A stretch of DNA of 64,000 nt from Actinokineospora iranica (lineage in GTDB: Bacteria; Actinomycetota; Actinomycetes; Mycobacteriales; Pseudonocardiaceae). Under the pieces are notes generated by a model. The model saw only the letters and a program-made list of their open reading frames with translations. It was not told the DNA's origin and searched no databases. This document shows positions 47,655-57,002 of this stretch, piece after piece (within the stretch, counting starts at the first letter, position 1; each line of letters starts with the position of its first letter). Where the stretch lies: positions 476,719 to 540,718 of the forward strand of contig NZ_FMZZ01000002.1 of the NCBI RefSeq assembly GCF_900101685.1, in the 5' to 3' direction. Made by a program: the position numbers and the translations under genes.

Positions 47655-49145
47655 TCACTCGGTGACGTGCCGCCTCGCCGCGCTCAGGACAGCGGCGAAG
47701 GCGTCGAGGCACGTGGCGGTGAGCCGCGTGCGGACAGGTTCGTGCGCCAAGGGATCAACATCGGCGGCAGGCACACCGAATCCGCCATCCGGTTGTTGTT
47801 GAGCGGCCAGGTACGCCACTGCGGCCGCGGGCACCGAATGGGCCAGCAGATCGAGTTCAGCGGCGGCGACCAGGAAGCAGGCCAGCAGATCCAGATCGCC
47901 GCGGCGCACCGCGATCACGATGCCCTGGTCCACGACCGCTGACCAGGTCTGCCGGGCGGTTCCGTCCGCCGCCCCCGCTCGCACGGCGATCTCCCGCAGC
48001 GCCGCCGGGTTTCCGGGCAGCGGCAGCCCCGGAGGCGGGCTCGCCTGGCGAACCGCTTCGCCAGCGCGTGGCGGGGGTGACCACCACCCCGCGCCGCTGC
48101 TCAACGCCGTCACCGCGAAGCGCGTGATATCAGGCGTTTCCGCCTCTGCTGCGCCTGCCACATTCCCGAGTGCGGTCTCCGGCACCTCCGTCTCGTGAAA
48201 CAGTGCGGCTGTCAGCGCGAACGCGATGGTCGTGTGGTAGCAGGTGCCGAACCGGTAGGCCCGAGTCGTGTCACCGGTCGTGCGCGCCGCATCCGCGGCC
48301 CGATACAGCGGCCCGGGCACGGCGCCGTCCTCGTGCTGTGCGCCGCGGATCCGACGCCAAGCGGCGCGGGTGAATGCCGTGGTGCCGCCTGCCAGCAGGC
48401 TGGTGGCGACGAGTTCCGCGCCCAAGTCGAGGTTTCCCGCAGCCAGGTAGGCCCCGGCCAGGAGCTCCACGGGTCCATTGAGGACAGTGAGGTCCACCGG
48501 GCAGGGTGCCGCTCCGAAGCCTGTGGCATAAAAAGCGGCATGCGTGATGCCGTAGCACTCGACGTCGTTGAGCCGAAAGGCGTCGAGGTGCTGGCCGTCG
48601 AGCCAGTGCCGCGCCAGCCACGCCCGGTCCGGCAGGTGAGCGGCCGCGAACCCGCCGAGGTCGGCCGCGTGGCGCAACTCCAGCGCGCCCACCCCGGATG
48701 CCGTGGGTCGGGCGCCCGCGTCGAGCAGGCCCTGTGCCGCGCGGCGCAACGGGGGCACGGGCACGCCCAGTCGCTCGGCCAGAGCGAGAAACCAGACGTG
48801 GTAAGTGAACATGCCATCAGCCCGGTAGAGCCCGGCGGCGAACGACGGCCGCTCCAGCACGCGCTGGGTGATCCGCACCGCCCGTTCGGTGACCTCCCGG
48901 CCCACCCCGTCCTGGCGCCGCGCCAGTACGTGGCAGAGCTGGAGCAGTTCCAGCAGCGGCGCGGAAGGAAACGGGCGCTTGGGCAAGTGCCGCTCCCAGC
49001 ATGGCGGGTCGAAGAACTCCGCGTTGTCGGCCAGCCAGCCCAGCGCGGCGCTGAGCGGGTCCCCCCGGGGCACGTGGTCGGGCGCCTCATTCTGCTGCCA
49101 GACCGGAAAACCCTGCACCAAACCGCGGAACCCGTCGTCGATCAC
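47655..49145 (-). CDS. Lantibiotic-cluster protein of the MibV/PspV position (unknown helical protein)
   Basis: This 496-residue protein is the last gene of the lanA operon. It is rich in helices with repeated aromatic/His motifs (FTYHVWFLALAERLG, LNDVECYGITHAAFYATGFG, YRFGTCYHTTIAFALTAALF), suggesting an alpha-alpha barrel-like fold, and has a C-terminal YLAAQQQPDGGFGVP typical of prenyltransferase/terpene-cyclase-like repeats. Its position after the DrrAB-like transporter matches mibV/pspV of the microbisporicin and planosporicin clusters. I cannot assign a reaction. GTG 49145 overlaps the permease stop (GTGA). Confidence 0.65.
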   Translation of the reverse strand: MIDDGFRGLVQGFPVWQQNEAPDHVPRGDPLSAALGWLADNAEFFDPPCWERHLPKRPFPSAPLLELLQLCHVLARRQDGVGREVTERAVRITQRVLERPSFAAGLYRADGMFTYHVWFLALAERLGVPVPPLRRAAQGLLDAGARPTASGVGALELRHAADLGGFAAAHLPDRAWLARHWLDGQHLDAFRLNDVECYGITHAAFYATGFGAAPCPVDLTVLNGPVELLAGAYLAAGNLDLGAELVATSLLAGGTTAFTRAAWRRIRGAQHEDGAVPGPLYRAADAARTTGDTTRAYRFGTCYHTTIAFALTAALFHETEVPETALGNVAGAAEAETPDITRFAVTALSSGAGWWSPPPRAGEAVRQASPPPGLPLPGNPAALREIAVRAGAADGTARQTWSAVVDQGIVIAVRRGDLDLLACFLVAAAELDLLAHSVPAAAVAYLAAQQQPDGGFGVPAADVDPLAHEPVRTRLTATCLDAFAAVLSAARRHVTE

Positions 49146-49924
49146 CGGTCTCCCCCTCCGATCCGCCTGCCCAGGAACCAGACGAGCGCCAAGGCCAGTC
49201 CACCGACGACACCGGCGTCGACCCACAGCGGAACCGACCCCGGCGCGTCGATGAGGACTTGGCGAATGCCGTCGACCGCGTAGGTCATGGGGTTCGCCCA
49301 CACCGCCCAGGCCAGCCAGCTCGGGCCAGACTCCGGCCGGAAGACCGACCCGGACAGGAACAGCAGCGGGTACATGGCCATCTGGACCACCGACTGCAAC
49401 GTCGTGACCTGTGGGACAACGGTCGCCAAAGCGATGCCCGCCAGACCGAACACCGCGCCGGTCAGCGTGTACCCAAGGACGGCGGCGGCGAAGGTTGACA
49501 AGGTGAGTGGCACACGGAGCAACGGAGCGAACAGCAGCAGCACCGCACTCTGCGCGCCCGCGGACACCGCGCTGGCGGCGACCTTGCCCAATGGCAGGCA
49601 CAACCTGGGCACCGGGGCCACCAGCATCTCGCGCAGCGCGCCGAACTCGCGGTCGAAGGCGTAGGTGAGCCCGGAGCTGACCCCGACGGTGACGATCTGG
49701 ATGGCGACGATCCCGGGGAACACGAAGGTGCTGAACGGCACCGAGCCCACTGTGCCGATCATGCCGTCGAACCCGACGGCGTAAACCAGCACGAAGAACA
49801 CGATCTGCGCGGCCTGTGCGGCGAGCGCGGCCGGGTGCCGGGTCTGCCGGTGCAGGTCCCGGCTCGCGACAACGGCGATGGCGCGCATGGAGTCCGACCA
49901 GGTGTGCGTTCGCGGTGTCGTCAT
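49142..49924 (-). CDS. ABC-2 type transporter permease (DrrB-like)
   Basis: This 260-residue membrane protein has six helices, e.g. AALAAQAAQIVFFVLVYAVG, TFVFPGIVAIQIVTVGVSSG, LLLFAPLLRVPLTLSTFAAA and AVFGLAGIALATVVPQVTTL. FDREFGALREMLVAPVPR is the ABC-2/DrrB signature region. GGGGGAG precedes ATG 49924. It lies 10 bp after the ATPase gene. Together they match MibTU-type genes and probably export the lantibiotic or protect the producer. Confidence 0.88.
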   Translation of the reverse strand: MTTPRTHTWSDSMRAIAVVASRDLHRQTRHPAALAAQAAQIVFFVLVYAVGFDGMIGTVGSVPFSTFVFPGIVAIQIVTVGVSSGLTYAFDREFGALREMLVAPVPRLCLPLGKVAASAVSAGAQSAVLLLFAPLLRVPLTLSTFAAAVLGYTLTGAVFGLAGIALATVVPQVTTLQSVVQMAMYPLLFLSGSVFRPESGPSWLAWAVWANPMTYAVDGIRQVLIDAPGSVPLWVDAGVVGGLALALVWFLGRRIGGGDR

Positions 49925-49934
49925 GGCTCCCCCA

Positions 49935-50852
49935 TCAGGTCCCGACCACGTCGGTCGTGGCGAAGTAGACGTCGTCCATCGAGGGTTCGCGCACGGACAT
50001 CGTGCGGACCGGCACGGTGATGGCCCTGGCGACCTCGGCGACGTGCCGCTCAGGCCGCGCGCAGAACACCGCCAGCCCGGCCGCGTCCATCCGGGCGTCG
50101 AAACCGGCCACGCGCAGTTGTCCCAGCGCGGCGTCGTCGTCCTCGGTGGCGACGACAAGGGCGGCGGCGCCGGTCAATCCAGCCTTCAGCTCGGCGGGCG
50201 ACCCGTTCCGCGCGATCCGTCCTGAGTGGACGATGACGACCTCGTCTGCGAACTCGGCCTCCTGTAGATAGTGCGTCGCGTACAGCACAGTCAGGCCGTG
50301 GTCGGCGCGAAGCACGCGCAGGTCGTTCCAGAGCGCGCGGCGGACGCTGGGGTCCAGTCCGCTGGTCGGCTCGTCCAACACGAGCAGGCGCGGCCGGTGC
50401 AGCAGGGCCCTGGCCACCTCCACCCGGCGAGCCAGCCCGCCGGACAGTTCCCGCACCAGGGAGCGCCGCCGGTCGGCCAGGCCGAACTGGCGCAGAACCT
50501 CATCGATCCGCTCGCGAGCGGCCGGTCGTCCCATGCCGAACAGCCGGGCGTGGAACCACAGGTTGCGCTCCACGGAGAGGTCCTGGTCGAGGGTCTGCTC
50601 CTGGAACACCACACCGATGTGCGTGCGAGCCCGGACCGGGTCGACCGCCGTGTCCACCCCGAACACCTCGACCCGGCCGGAGCCCGGGGCCGCGGCGGTG
50701 GTCACCACGCTGAGCAACGTGGACTTGCCCGCGCCGTTGGGGCCAAGCAGCGCCACGATCCGCCCGGGGCCGACAGACAGCGACACGCCGTTCACCGCGA
50801 CGGTGTCGCCGTGGCGCACCACAAGGTCGGTCACCCGGATGGCGGGGATCAC
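49935..50852 (-). CDS. ABC transporter ATP-binding protein (DrrA-like)
   Basis: The 305-residue ATPase has Walker A LLGPNGAGKSTLL, signature LSGGLARRVEVARALL (the Q/R variant seen in DrrA), Walker B LLVLDEPTSGLDPS and switch His in YATHYLQEAE. The ~75-residue C-terminal extension (LVVATEDDDAALGQL to the end, with EPSMDDVYF) is typical of DrrA drug-exporter subunits. Its GTG overlaps the LanD stop (GTGA), so it is in the lanA operon. Confidence 0.9.
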   Translation of the reverse strand: MIPAIRVTDLVVRHGDTVAVNGVSLSVGPGRIVALLGPNGAGKSTLLSVVTTAAAPGSGRVEVFGVDTAVDPVRARTHIGVVFQEQTLDQDLSVERNLWFHARLFGMGRPAARERIDEVLRQFGLADRRRSLVRELSGGLARRVEVARALLHRPRLLVLDEPTSGLDPSVRRALWNDLRVLRADHGLTVLYATHYLQEAEFADEVVIVHSGRIARNGSPAELKAGLTGAAALVVATEDDDAALGQLRVAGFDARMDAAGLAVFCARPERHVAEVARAITVPVRTMSVREPSMDDVYFATTDVVGT

Positions 50853-51400
50853 GCGTCCACCCCGGAATCCAGGCAGAGCCCGCGGAGCACCTCGTCCGGC
50901 GCGGGCAGCACCAGGGCGGAAACGATCTCCCGACTGGCCGCCTCGAAAGCGGTGCCCGGCACCGGTTCGACGACCCGGTGCCCGTCCGCGCGCAGCGTCG
51001 CCACGTTGCGCCGCACGGCGGGCCTGCGCCACATGCTCTCGTTCATCGCGGGCGCGACCGTGATCGGCTGCTCCACCGCCAGCAGGGTGCTGGTCAGCGC
51101 ACTTGGCGCGAGACCGTTCGCCAGGCAGCCCAGCAGGTGCGCTGTCGCGGGCAGCACCAGCACCCGCTGCGCCCACCTGGCGAGCGCGACGTGGCTGCGC
51201 GCCTGCTCGGCCTCGGTGTAGACCTGGTCACACAGCGCGCGCAACCCCCCGGGCGAAACGAACGTCTCGGCGGACCTGGTGAGCAGCCCGACAATCTGTT
51301 TGACCCCGGCCGTCCGGAAAGCGTGCAGGTACACCGGCAGGCTGAAGGCGGCGACCGACCCGGTCACCCCGACCAGCAACCGTTCGGGCGGCTGCGCCAT
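50849..51400 (-). CDS. lanD: LanD flavoprotein decarboxylase (HFCD family)
   Basis: This 183-residue FMN enzyme oxidatively decarboxylates the C-terminal Cys of the precursor, giving the thioenol that forms aminovinyl-cysteine. It has VGVTGSVAAFSLPVYLHAFR at the N-terminus, the active-site His in RSHVALARWAQRVLVLPATA and the family motif PAMNESMW (PxMNxxMW). It lies between lanC and the transporter ATPase. A lanD gene is present in the microbisporicin cluster and absent from planosporicin, which keeps its C-terminal carboxylate. The precursor ending in SFCC fits this enzyme. Confidence 0.93.
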   Translation of the reverse strand: MAQPPERLLVGVTGSVAAFSLPVYLHAFRTAGVKQIVGLLTRSAETFVSPGGLRALCDQVYTEAEQARSHVALARWAQRVLVLPATAHLLGCLANGLAPSALTSTLLAVEQPITVAPAMNESMWRRPAVRRNVATLRADGHRVVEPVPGTAFEAASREIVSALVLPAPDEVLRGLCLDSGVDA

Positions 51401-51411
51401 CTCCGTTCCTC

Positions 51412-52749
51412 TCAGCTCAACAGCAGGGCGCTGTCCCACGCCCAGCGATCGGGATCGGGTGCCGGGAGCAGCGCGCAGGCGACACCGGCTGCGCCCTCCA
51501 GCAACCCGGCGACGTCGAGGGCCCGGTGGCCGGACGCTTCCCGCCACCCTCGGGGCGAATCGGGGACCAAGTGGGCGAAGACGAACGGGGCGTCCGGATC
51601 GGCGAACGCCAACACCCGCTCGGTCAGCCGATCGGCGCCCGCGAGTAGCACCGGGTCAGCAGCGGCGGCGCCCACCCGGCGCAGCACCTGGAGGAACCCG
51701 GCGAACCCATGGCACACCGTCGGGCCGTCGAGCAGCCAGGACCGCTCGTCCCGGTCGAGGGCGGCACGCAGTGCCGAACGCGCGGCCAGCCCCCACTCGG
51801 GCTCGTCCAAGGCGGTGCCCGCCCGGTGCAGCGCGGCCGCCACCCCGGGCGCGCCGTAACACCAGGCGGTGCGGGTGAACACCGACGCGGGCCTCGGCCC
51901 GGTTTCCTCGTCCCAGCTGACGCGACACGGCCAGTAGGGGCCGGTTTCGTCCGCCAATCGCCAACGGAGCAGCCATTGGGCGATCCGGCGAATGGCGTCG
52001 CGCTGGCCCGGCACCTCGTGGCCGCGTTCGAGCGCGCGGGCGAGCAGTGCGAGCGGACCGGTGACGCCGTGCGCCATCCCGAGGTTGAAGTCGCCCATCG
52101 GGTAGGTCAGCGCGTCCTCGGCCACCGGCTGGAGGTCTTTCGGGACCCACCAACCCGGCACGGTCCGGCCCGCCACGGTGATCGGCGCGGTCAGGTCGAC
52201 GAGGTGGCGCAGCGTTCGGGCGACCGCGGCCTCGGCTTCGCCGCCTTCCACCTCCAAAAGCAGGCGACCGGTGCCGGACAGACCGTTGATGACGTCATAG
52301 TGCGCCCACGAGACGCCTGCGGCGGTGCGTGCCTGGCAGTTGTCCAGCCTGCGGTTCTGGTCGGCCACGACCCAGCGGGCGAGGTCGCGGCGCAGGCGGG
52401 CGTAATTCGGCTCCAGTGCCAGGGTCGCGGCGAGCAGCGCGGCGGGCCCGGCGAACAGGCCGTTCGCCCCATTGCTCGCCAGCAGCTCACCCGCCCGCGC
52501 GATCTGCCGGTGCGCGACCGAGGCCCAGCGCTGATCGCCTGCGGCCAGTTCGGCGTGCAGCAGCGCCACCCCGGGAAGGCCGTTCGCCAGCGTCACCGGG
52601 CCCCACATGGACGCGCCGTAGACCGGTTCCCGGTTGTCCGGGCGGTCGGCGATCCGCGCGGTGCGGTCCGGATCGGACAATCGGTCCGCGACCAGCGCGA
52701 CGGCTTCGGCGGCGGTCGGCGCCCAGGTGGCGTCGGTGGCGGCGGTCAT
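51412..52749 (-). CDS. lanC: LanC lanthionine cyclase
   Basis: This 445-residue zinc enzyme catalyses thioether ring closure of dehydrated Ser/Thr with Cys. The double helical barrel shows GLSGTGRLLLE, LGMAHGVTGPLALLA, the first zinc Cys in TAWCYGAPGVA and the second Cys plus His in PTVCHGFAGFL, then LEGAAGVACALL near the end. ATG 52749 overlaps the LanB stop (ATGA), so production is coupled to the dehydratase. Confidence 0.95.
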   Translation of the reverse strand: MTAATDATWAPTAAEAVALVADRLSDPDRTARIADRPDNREPVYGASMWGPVTLANGLPGVALLHAELAAGDQRWASVAHRQIARAGELLASNGANGLFAGPAALLAATLALEPNYARLRRDLARWVVADQNRRLDNCQARTAAGVSWAHYDVINGLSGTGRLLLEVEGGEAEAAVARTLRHLVDLTAPITVAGRTVPGWWVPKDLQPVAEDALTYPMGDFNLGMAHGVTGPLALLARALERGHEVPGQRDAIRRIAQWLLRWRLADETGPYWPCRVSWDEETGPRPASVFTRTAWCYGAPGVAAALHRAGTALDEPEWGLAARSALRAALDRDERSWLLDGPTVCHGFAGFLQVLRRVGAAAADPVLLAGADRLTERVLAFADPDAPFVFAHLVPDSPRGWREASGHRALDVAGLLEGAAGVACALLPAPDPDRWAWDSALLLS

Positions 52750-55700
52750 CGGGTGTTCCTCCGTCGGGCGCGGTTGTCCTGCACGGCGCCCCGGGCGATG
52801 CCGAGCACCCGCTGCTCGCGTTCCGAGGAGCCACCGAACAGGCGGTTGCAGGTCATGTGCATGAGGCTCCCCACGATCCGGGCCTCTGGGGTGCGGCAGC
52901 GCCCTTCGGCGACCAGCCGCCGGATTACCTCGCCGTACTCGCGGGCAGCGGCGTCCCGGGCGGTCAGCGCCGCCAACGCCCGCGCGCCGTGCTCGTCCTC
53001 GACCAGTGCGGGCCAACCGCCCACCGGGTCGATTCGCCGCTGCCAGCCCGCGGCGTCTTTGCGGTAGACAGCGGGGAGGTCGCGTCTGCTCCCGGTGATC
53101 GACAGCCACTCGGCCGCGTGCTCGCCGGGATCGCCGGTGGAGACCCACTCGGCCGCGCTGGTGGGTGCGCCGAAGGCGTGTGCCAGCGCGGCGACCGAGA
53201 CGGCGCCGACGGCGTCGGAGGTCAGCTCGTCGCCTGCCTGCTTCACCAGCTGGGACAGCGCGATGGCGGCCACACTGTCGGCGTGGAACAGGCGCTCGGC
53301 CGCGACCTGCGCGTCCGGACCGCCGTAGCGCTCCCATTCGGGTTCGTACTGTTCGAGGCTGTGCCCGCCGACCAGACCGGCCCGCTGCCAAGACGCCAGC
53401 AAGGCACTCATCTCCGGCAACGCGGTGGACCCCAGCAGGGCGGGGTCGCCGTGGAAGCGCAGGCGCAGGTGGTGGCCGTCCGCGTCGGTGTAGCGGATGA
53501 AGAACCAGCGGTCACCGCCGCCGCCGGCGGCGACGTCCACCAGGACCGGCACCTGCTGGGCGAGGAACTCGTCCTGGCTGTGCCGAGAGCCGCGGACCAC
53601 CAGGTAGAGCCAGTCCCCCGCGAGTGCGGGCACGCCGGTGCGCGGCACCGCGTGCGCGACCTGCGGCGGCCGGGTCCCCCCGGTCCGCGGCGCCAGCGGC
53701 ACGACCAGCTCGCACACGTGCCCCTGGATCTCGTTGTCGGGCGAGGATTGCCCGCCGTTGGCCAACTCCTGGGCGACGACCTCGTCGTCGCGGCGGATCT
53801 CGTCCCGCAGCAGTTCGAGGTGCCACGGGTGGTCGAGGTGCAGCAGGAGCCGCTGGTCGGTGCTGACCGCCAGTATCCGGTTCGGCACCCGCCACTGGCG
53901 CCGCCACTGCGCGACGCTGGCCGCCCAGGCCGCGCTGTCTTGGTCGAGGTGTGCGCGCAGCGCGTCCAGCCGCCAGGTGGCGGGCGCGAGAACCGACCGT
54001 CCATATCGGACTCTAGGCAGGAACGGAGCGGTGGCCATCGGCCCCCAGTTCCACGGCTCCCACAGCCGTTGCCCCTCCATCCCCAACTCCCACAGCAGGC
54101 GGATCGCGTTGGGCGCCTGCACCGCGGGGCTGACCATGTTCGGCAGCACCGGCACGATCTCCTGGCCGGTGGGCAGGTGCACGGCGAACATCCGCTCGAG
54201 GTTCGCCCCGACCCCGATCTCGGCGAGCGGCAACTCCTGGGCGTGCGGCGAGTCCGACAGGCCGACCGTGATCCGCCTGCGCGTGCGCGGGACGGTGTGC
54301 GCCAGGTTCGCCGCCTTGCCGGACTTGGGCGCGAAGGCCAAATCGACGGCGACCGCGCCTGCCACATGCTGCCTGCGGTCCGCGGTGCGCTCCCCCAGCT
54401 CGTCGGCCCACTCGGGCAGCAGGTCGAGAAACCGGCCGACTGTGGCGCCCGCGTGGTGTGACCCGGGGCTCGGCGACACCACCACCCGGAACTCGCCCGC
54501 GTCCAACTCCGCCGCCGACCCCGCGACCACGTGCACGTACAGCTCGCACGAGTTGGGCAGGTCGGCGGGATCGGCCTCGTCGTGCGCGATTTGGGCTACC
54601 TGGGCCTGGTCAAGCACGACCTCGGTGGCACCGTCGCGCAGCGCGGTCATCGCCAGCGCGGCGACCAAGCGGTCGCGCCGGGTGTTCACCGGTTCGGTCC
54701 ACGGCTCGGCGACCGCCTCGCTTTCCGGCCACTCGTACCCGGCGGGTGCGCCGAGGGACCGGGTCGGGTCCAGCAACTCCAGCACCGGGACCAGCCGGTC
54801 CACGCCGTACCGCTCCAGGAAGCGCCCGTGGTACTCCCGCAGCGGACGCATGCCCAGCCGGGGCGGCGAAAGCCGCCACAGCACCTCGGCGGTGCGCTCG
54901 ACCTCGTCGCGGACCCGTTCGGACAGGGTGATGTCGATGTCGAGCCGGGTGTCGACGTGCAGTGGGGTGCTGTAGTCGGTGATCTTGCGGGCGGCGGCGA
55001 CCAGCTCCGTCATCTGGTCGCGCCCGGAACCCGGCGCGGCGGCGTCGAAGGCGGCCCGGCTGGTGTCGAGCCCGCGCAGGTCGTCGAGCACCGCCCGGGC
55101 CGCTGTGCCCGGCTCGGCCGCCCGGTCGAGCACTCCGATGACGTGGGCCAGCGGGTCGGCGCCGTCCAGCGCCGGGCGCAGTTCGGTGATCAACAGCTCC
55201 TGGTGCGCCAGCACCATCAGCAGGCGCCGGACGCGGGCGAGGTCGCCACCGGCGAACCGGTCGGCCAGATCGCGAGCCAGATCGCCGAACGGCACCGGGC
55301 GAGCCGCGCCATCGATGGCGGCGGCGACCACCGGGGTGCGCCGCACCGAGACGACCTGCCTGGTCTGCTGCCCCGGTGTCGCCCCCTTGCCGGACGGAAC
55401 TTCCAACACAACGCGGTCGCCGCGCACGACCAGGTTCTGGTGCGCGCGCACGCGCAGCCCGCCCACCAGGCGTTCGTCGGACTCCAGCCGGTCGATGAGC
55501 CGGTACAACCAGTTCATGTCGATGTGCGTGCGGTGCCGGTGCCGATCACCCCACTCGATCTTGGTGACGGTGTCGAAGCGACCGCAGGCGACTCCGGCGA
55601 ACAGTCCGAACGGGGTGGGCCGGGTGCGCATTCGCACGTCGTATCGCAGCACCGCGAGCGCGGCGCGGCGCAGCTGCTTCGGGCGCAGCCGATCGGCCCG

Positions 55701-55919
55701 GCCCTCAGCCACGTGGTCCAGCACGGTCGCCAGGCTCGGGCTCGCCAGCGTCACCGCCTCCACCAAGCGCGGGCTCGCCAGTGCCGCACGCAGGACCTCG
55801 ACGTGGGCATCCGGTCCGCCGTCCGGCGGTGACCCGACGGCCAGCGGGGTGGCGACCCCGCCCAGCGCCGGAGCACGCAGCAGGAAGACCGGCCAGGCGC
55901 GGAACAACGGATCGGACAT
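52746..55919 (-). CDS. lanB: LanB lantibiotic dehydratase (full-length, class I)
   Basis: This 1057-residue enzyme dehydrates Ser and Thr in the core peptide, using glutamyl-tRNA as activator in this family. The N-terminal glutamylation domain covers ~50-700 (RTRPTPFGLFAGVACGRFD, THIDMNWLYRLIDRLE, FAPKSGKAANLAHTVPRTRR). The C-terminal SpaB-like elimination domain covers ~760-1040 (GDWLYLVVRG, DRWFFIRYTDADGHHLRLRF, EPEWERYGG with LMHMTCNRLFG near the end). Length is as usual. GGGGGAG precedes ATG 55919. It is separated from the precursor gene by a hairpin. Confidence 0.95.
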   Translation of the reverse strand: MSDPLFRAWPVFLLRAPALGGVATPLAVGSPPDGGPDAHVEVLRAALASPRLVEAVTLASPSLATVLDHVAEGRADRLRPKQLRRAALAVLRYDVRMRTRPTPFGLFAGVACGRFDTVTKIEWGDRHRHRTHIDMNWLYRLIDRLESDERLVGGLRVRAHQNLVVRGDRVVLEVPSGKGATPGQQTRQVVSVRRTPVVAAAIDGAARPVPFGDLARDLADRFAGGDLARVRRLLMVLAHQELLITELRPALDGADPLAHVIGVLDRAAEPGTAARAVLDDLRGLDTSRAAFDAAAPGSGRDQMTELVAAARKITDYSTPLHVDTRLDIDITLSERVRDEVERTAEVLWRLSPPRLGMRPLREYHGRFLERYGVDRLVPVLELLDPTRSLGAPAGYEWPESEAVAEPWTEPVNTRRDRLVAALAMTALRDGATEVVLDQAQVAQIAHDEADPADLPNSCELYVHVVAGSAAELDAGEFRVVVSPSPGSHHAGATVGRFLDLLPEWADELGERTADRRQHVAGAVAVDLAFAPKSGKAANLAHTVPRTRRRITVGLSDSPHAQELPLAEIGVGANLERMFAVHLPTGQEIVPVLPNMVSPAVQAPNAIRLLWELGMEGQRLWEPWNWGPMATAPFLPRVRYGRSVLAPATWRLDALRAHLDQDSAAWAASVAQWRRQWRVPNRILAVSTDQRLLLHLDHPWHLELLRDEIRRDDEVVAQELANGGQSSPDNEIQGHVCELVVPLAPRTGGTRPPQVAHAVPRTGVPALAGDWLYLVVRGSRHSQDEFLAQQVPVLVDVAAGGGGDRWFFIRYTDADGHHLRLRFHGDPALLGSTALPEMSALLASWQRAGLVGGHSLEQYEPEWERYGGPDAQVAAERLFHADSVAAIALSQLVKQAGDELTSDAVGAVSVAALAHAFGAPTSAAEWVSTGDPGEHAAEWLSITGSRRDLPAVYRKDAAGWQRRIDPVGGWPALVEDEHGARALAALTARDAAAREYGEVIRRLVAEGRCRTPEARIVGSLMHMTCNRLFGGSSEREQRVLGIARGAVQDNRARRRNTR

Positions 55920-55962
55920 CGCGGGCTCCCCCTTGCGTCGAAGGATCGGTCGGACCGGAGGT

Positions 55963-55996
55963 GGCGCCGGGCGGCGGCGCACTGCCGCCCGGCGCC
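55963..55996 (-). terminator. Attenuating hairpin between precursor and LanB genes
   Basis: GGCGCCGGGCGGC (55963-55975) pairs perfectly with 55984-55996 across an 8-nt loop, 7 bases after the precursor stop and ~44 bases before the LanB start. Such read-through terminators after lanA are common and keep precursor mRNA in excess over enzyme mRNA. Confidence 0.8.
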
Positions 55997-56003
55997 GGGG
56001 GAA

Positions 56004-56183
56004 TCAGCAGCAGAAGCTGCAGTTGCTGCCGCCGCCGGGGCTCGTGCAGCCCGGGGTGCACAGCGACACGCTGGTCACCGCCGGGTCGACCGACATGGTG
56101 TCGACGCCGACCTCCAAATCGAGGTCGAACAGGTCGAGCTCCTGCACGACCGGCGTGGGCTGGATCTGGATCGCTGCGGTCAC
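56004..56183 (-). CDS. lanA: Class I lanthipeptide precursor, microbisporicin-like
   Basis: The 59-residue prepeptide has a 35-residue leader with the class I FDLD motif (residues 19-22) and ends in SVDPA, the cleavage site as in MibA/PspA-type leaders (PA|V or PA|I). The 24-residue core (36-59) begins VTSVSLCTPGCTS and ends GGGSNCSFCC. As I recall, microbisporicin/NAI-107 has the same core with Trp at position 4, so this is a Val4 form; planosporicin differs at about five positions. The TPGC lipid II-binding-type ring and the C-terminal SFCC for aminovinyl-cysteine are present. GTG 56183 has GGGAGG 6 nt upstream. It is the first gene of the operon lanA-B-C-D plus transporter plus mibV-like gene. 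Confidence 0.96.
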   Translation of the reverse strand: MTAAIQIQPTPVVQELDLFDLDLEVGVDTMSVDPAVTSVSLCTPGCTSPGGGSNCSFCC

Positions 56184-56409
56184 GGTTTTCCTCCCAGTTT
56201 TCGCGGACGACCGGGCCACGGATACGGCCCCGGCCGGGTGATTCACCCCGAAGCGACTATTCGGGGGGCAACGCGTCGCCGATGACCACGCAAGCAGAGC
56301 CGAACCCTCGGTTCAATCGATTGGGTGACACCTGGCAGAGCGGGCAGCGGAGCCAGCGGCCAACCCCGATCACCGACGGTGATCACCCGTGCTGACTCGC
56401 CGAATCCGT

Positions 56410-56434
56410 GAACCAGGCCGGAGTTCCCTGCTAC
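56410..56434 (+). promoter_or_regulatory. ECF sigma-factor promoter before the sigma gene
   Basis: GAACC (56410-56414), exactly 15 bases, then GCTAC (56430-56434). The same sequence and spacing recur at 57882-57906. The -10 ends only 10 nt before ATG 56445, so the transcript would be leaderless or nearly so. This matches the autoregulated ECF promoters described for the microbisporicin/planosporicin clusters. Confidence 0.8.
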
Positions 56435-56444
56435 ACACAGGTAT

Positions 56445-57002
56445 ATGGGGTCCGACGAGCAGCTCATCGGCGCGATCGCGCGCGGCGACCAAGACGCGCT
56501 GCGCGCGTTGTACGCGCGCCACGCGACGGGGATGCTCCGGTTACTGCACCGGCTCACCTCTAACGCCGCTGTCGCCGAGGAGGTCTTGCAGGAAACCTGG
56601 CTGGCAGTCTGGCAGTCCGCGGGCGGCTTCCGCGGCGAGTCGAGCGTGCGCTCGTGGCTGTTCGGGGTCTGCAGGCGCCAGGCGCACAACCGGTTGCGGC
56701 GAAGCGCCTTCGTCGAGGTCGACTTGGCCGAAGTGGCCGAGCCCCCGGACCCGGACCCAGCCGTGGAGGACCAAGTGCTTGCCAGGGCCGACCACGAGGC
56801 ACTCGTCTCCGCGATCGACGAGTTGCCGGAGCACCTGCGCGCGGCACTCGCCCTGGTGCTCACCGAGGAGATGACCTACCCGGAGGTCGCGGAGGCGCTC
56901 GGTGTGCCGGTCGGCACCGTGAAGAGCCGAATGTCGCACGCGCGGCGCAGGCTCGCCTTGGCCCTGGCTTCCGTGAAGGCGCAGGAAGGCGGAACACCAT
57001 GA
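56445..57002 (+). CDS. ECF RNA polymerase sigma factor (MibX/PspX-like)
   Basis: This 185-residue ECF sigma factor has a sigma-2 domain in residues ~10-80 (LRALYARHATGMLRLLHRL, AEEVLQETWLAVWQS) and sigma-4 in ~120-175 (IDELPEHLRAALALVLTEEM then VPVGTVKSRMSHARRRLALA). It is divergent from the lanA operon and coupled to the membrane anti-sigma gene by an ATGA overlap. The promoter directly upstream has the same motif as another promoter in the cluster, implying self-activation. There is no ribosome site before ATG 56445, fitting a leaderless start. Confidence 0.93.
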   Translation: MGSDEQLIGAIARGDQDALRALYARHATGMLRLLHRLTSNAAVAEEVLQETWLAVWQSAGGFRGESSVRSWLFGVCRRQAHNRLRRSAFVEVDLAEVAEPPDPDPAVEDQVLARADHEALVSAIDELPEHLRAALALVLTEEMTYPEVAEALGVPVGTVKSRMSHARRRLALALASVKAQEGGTP

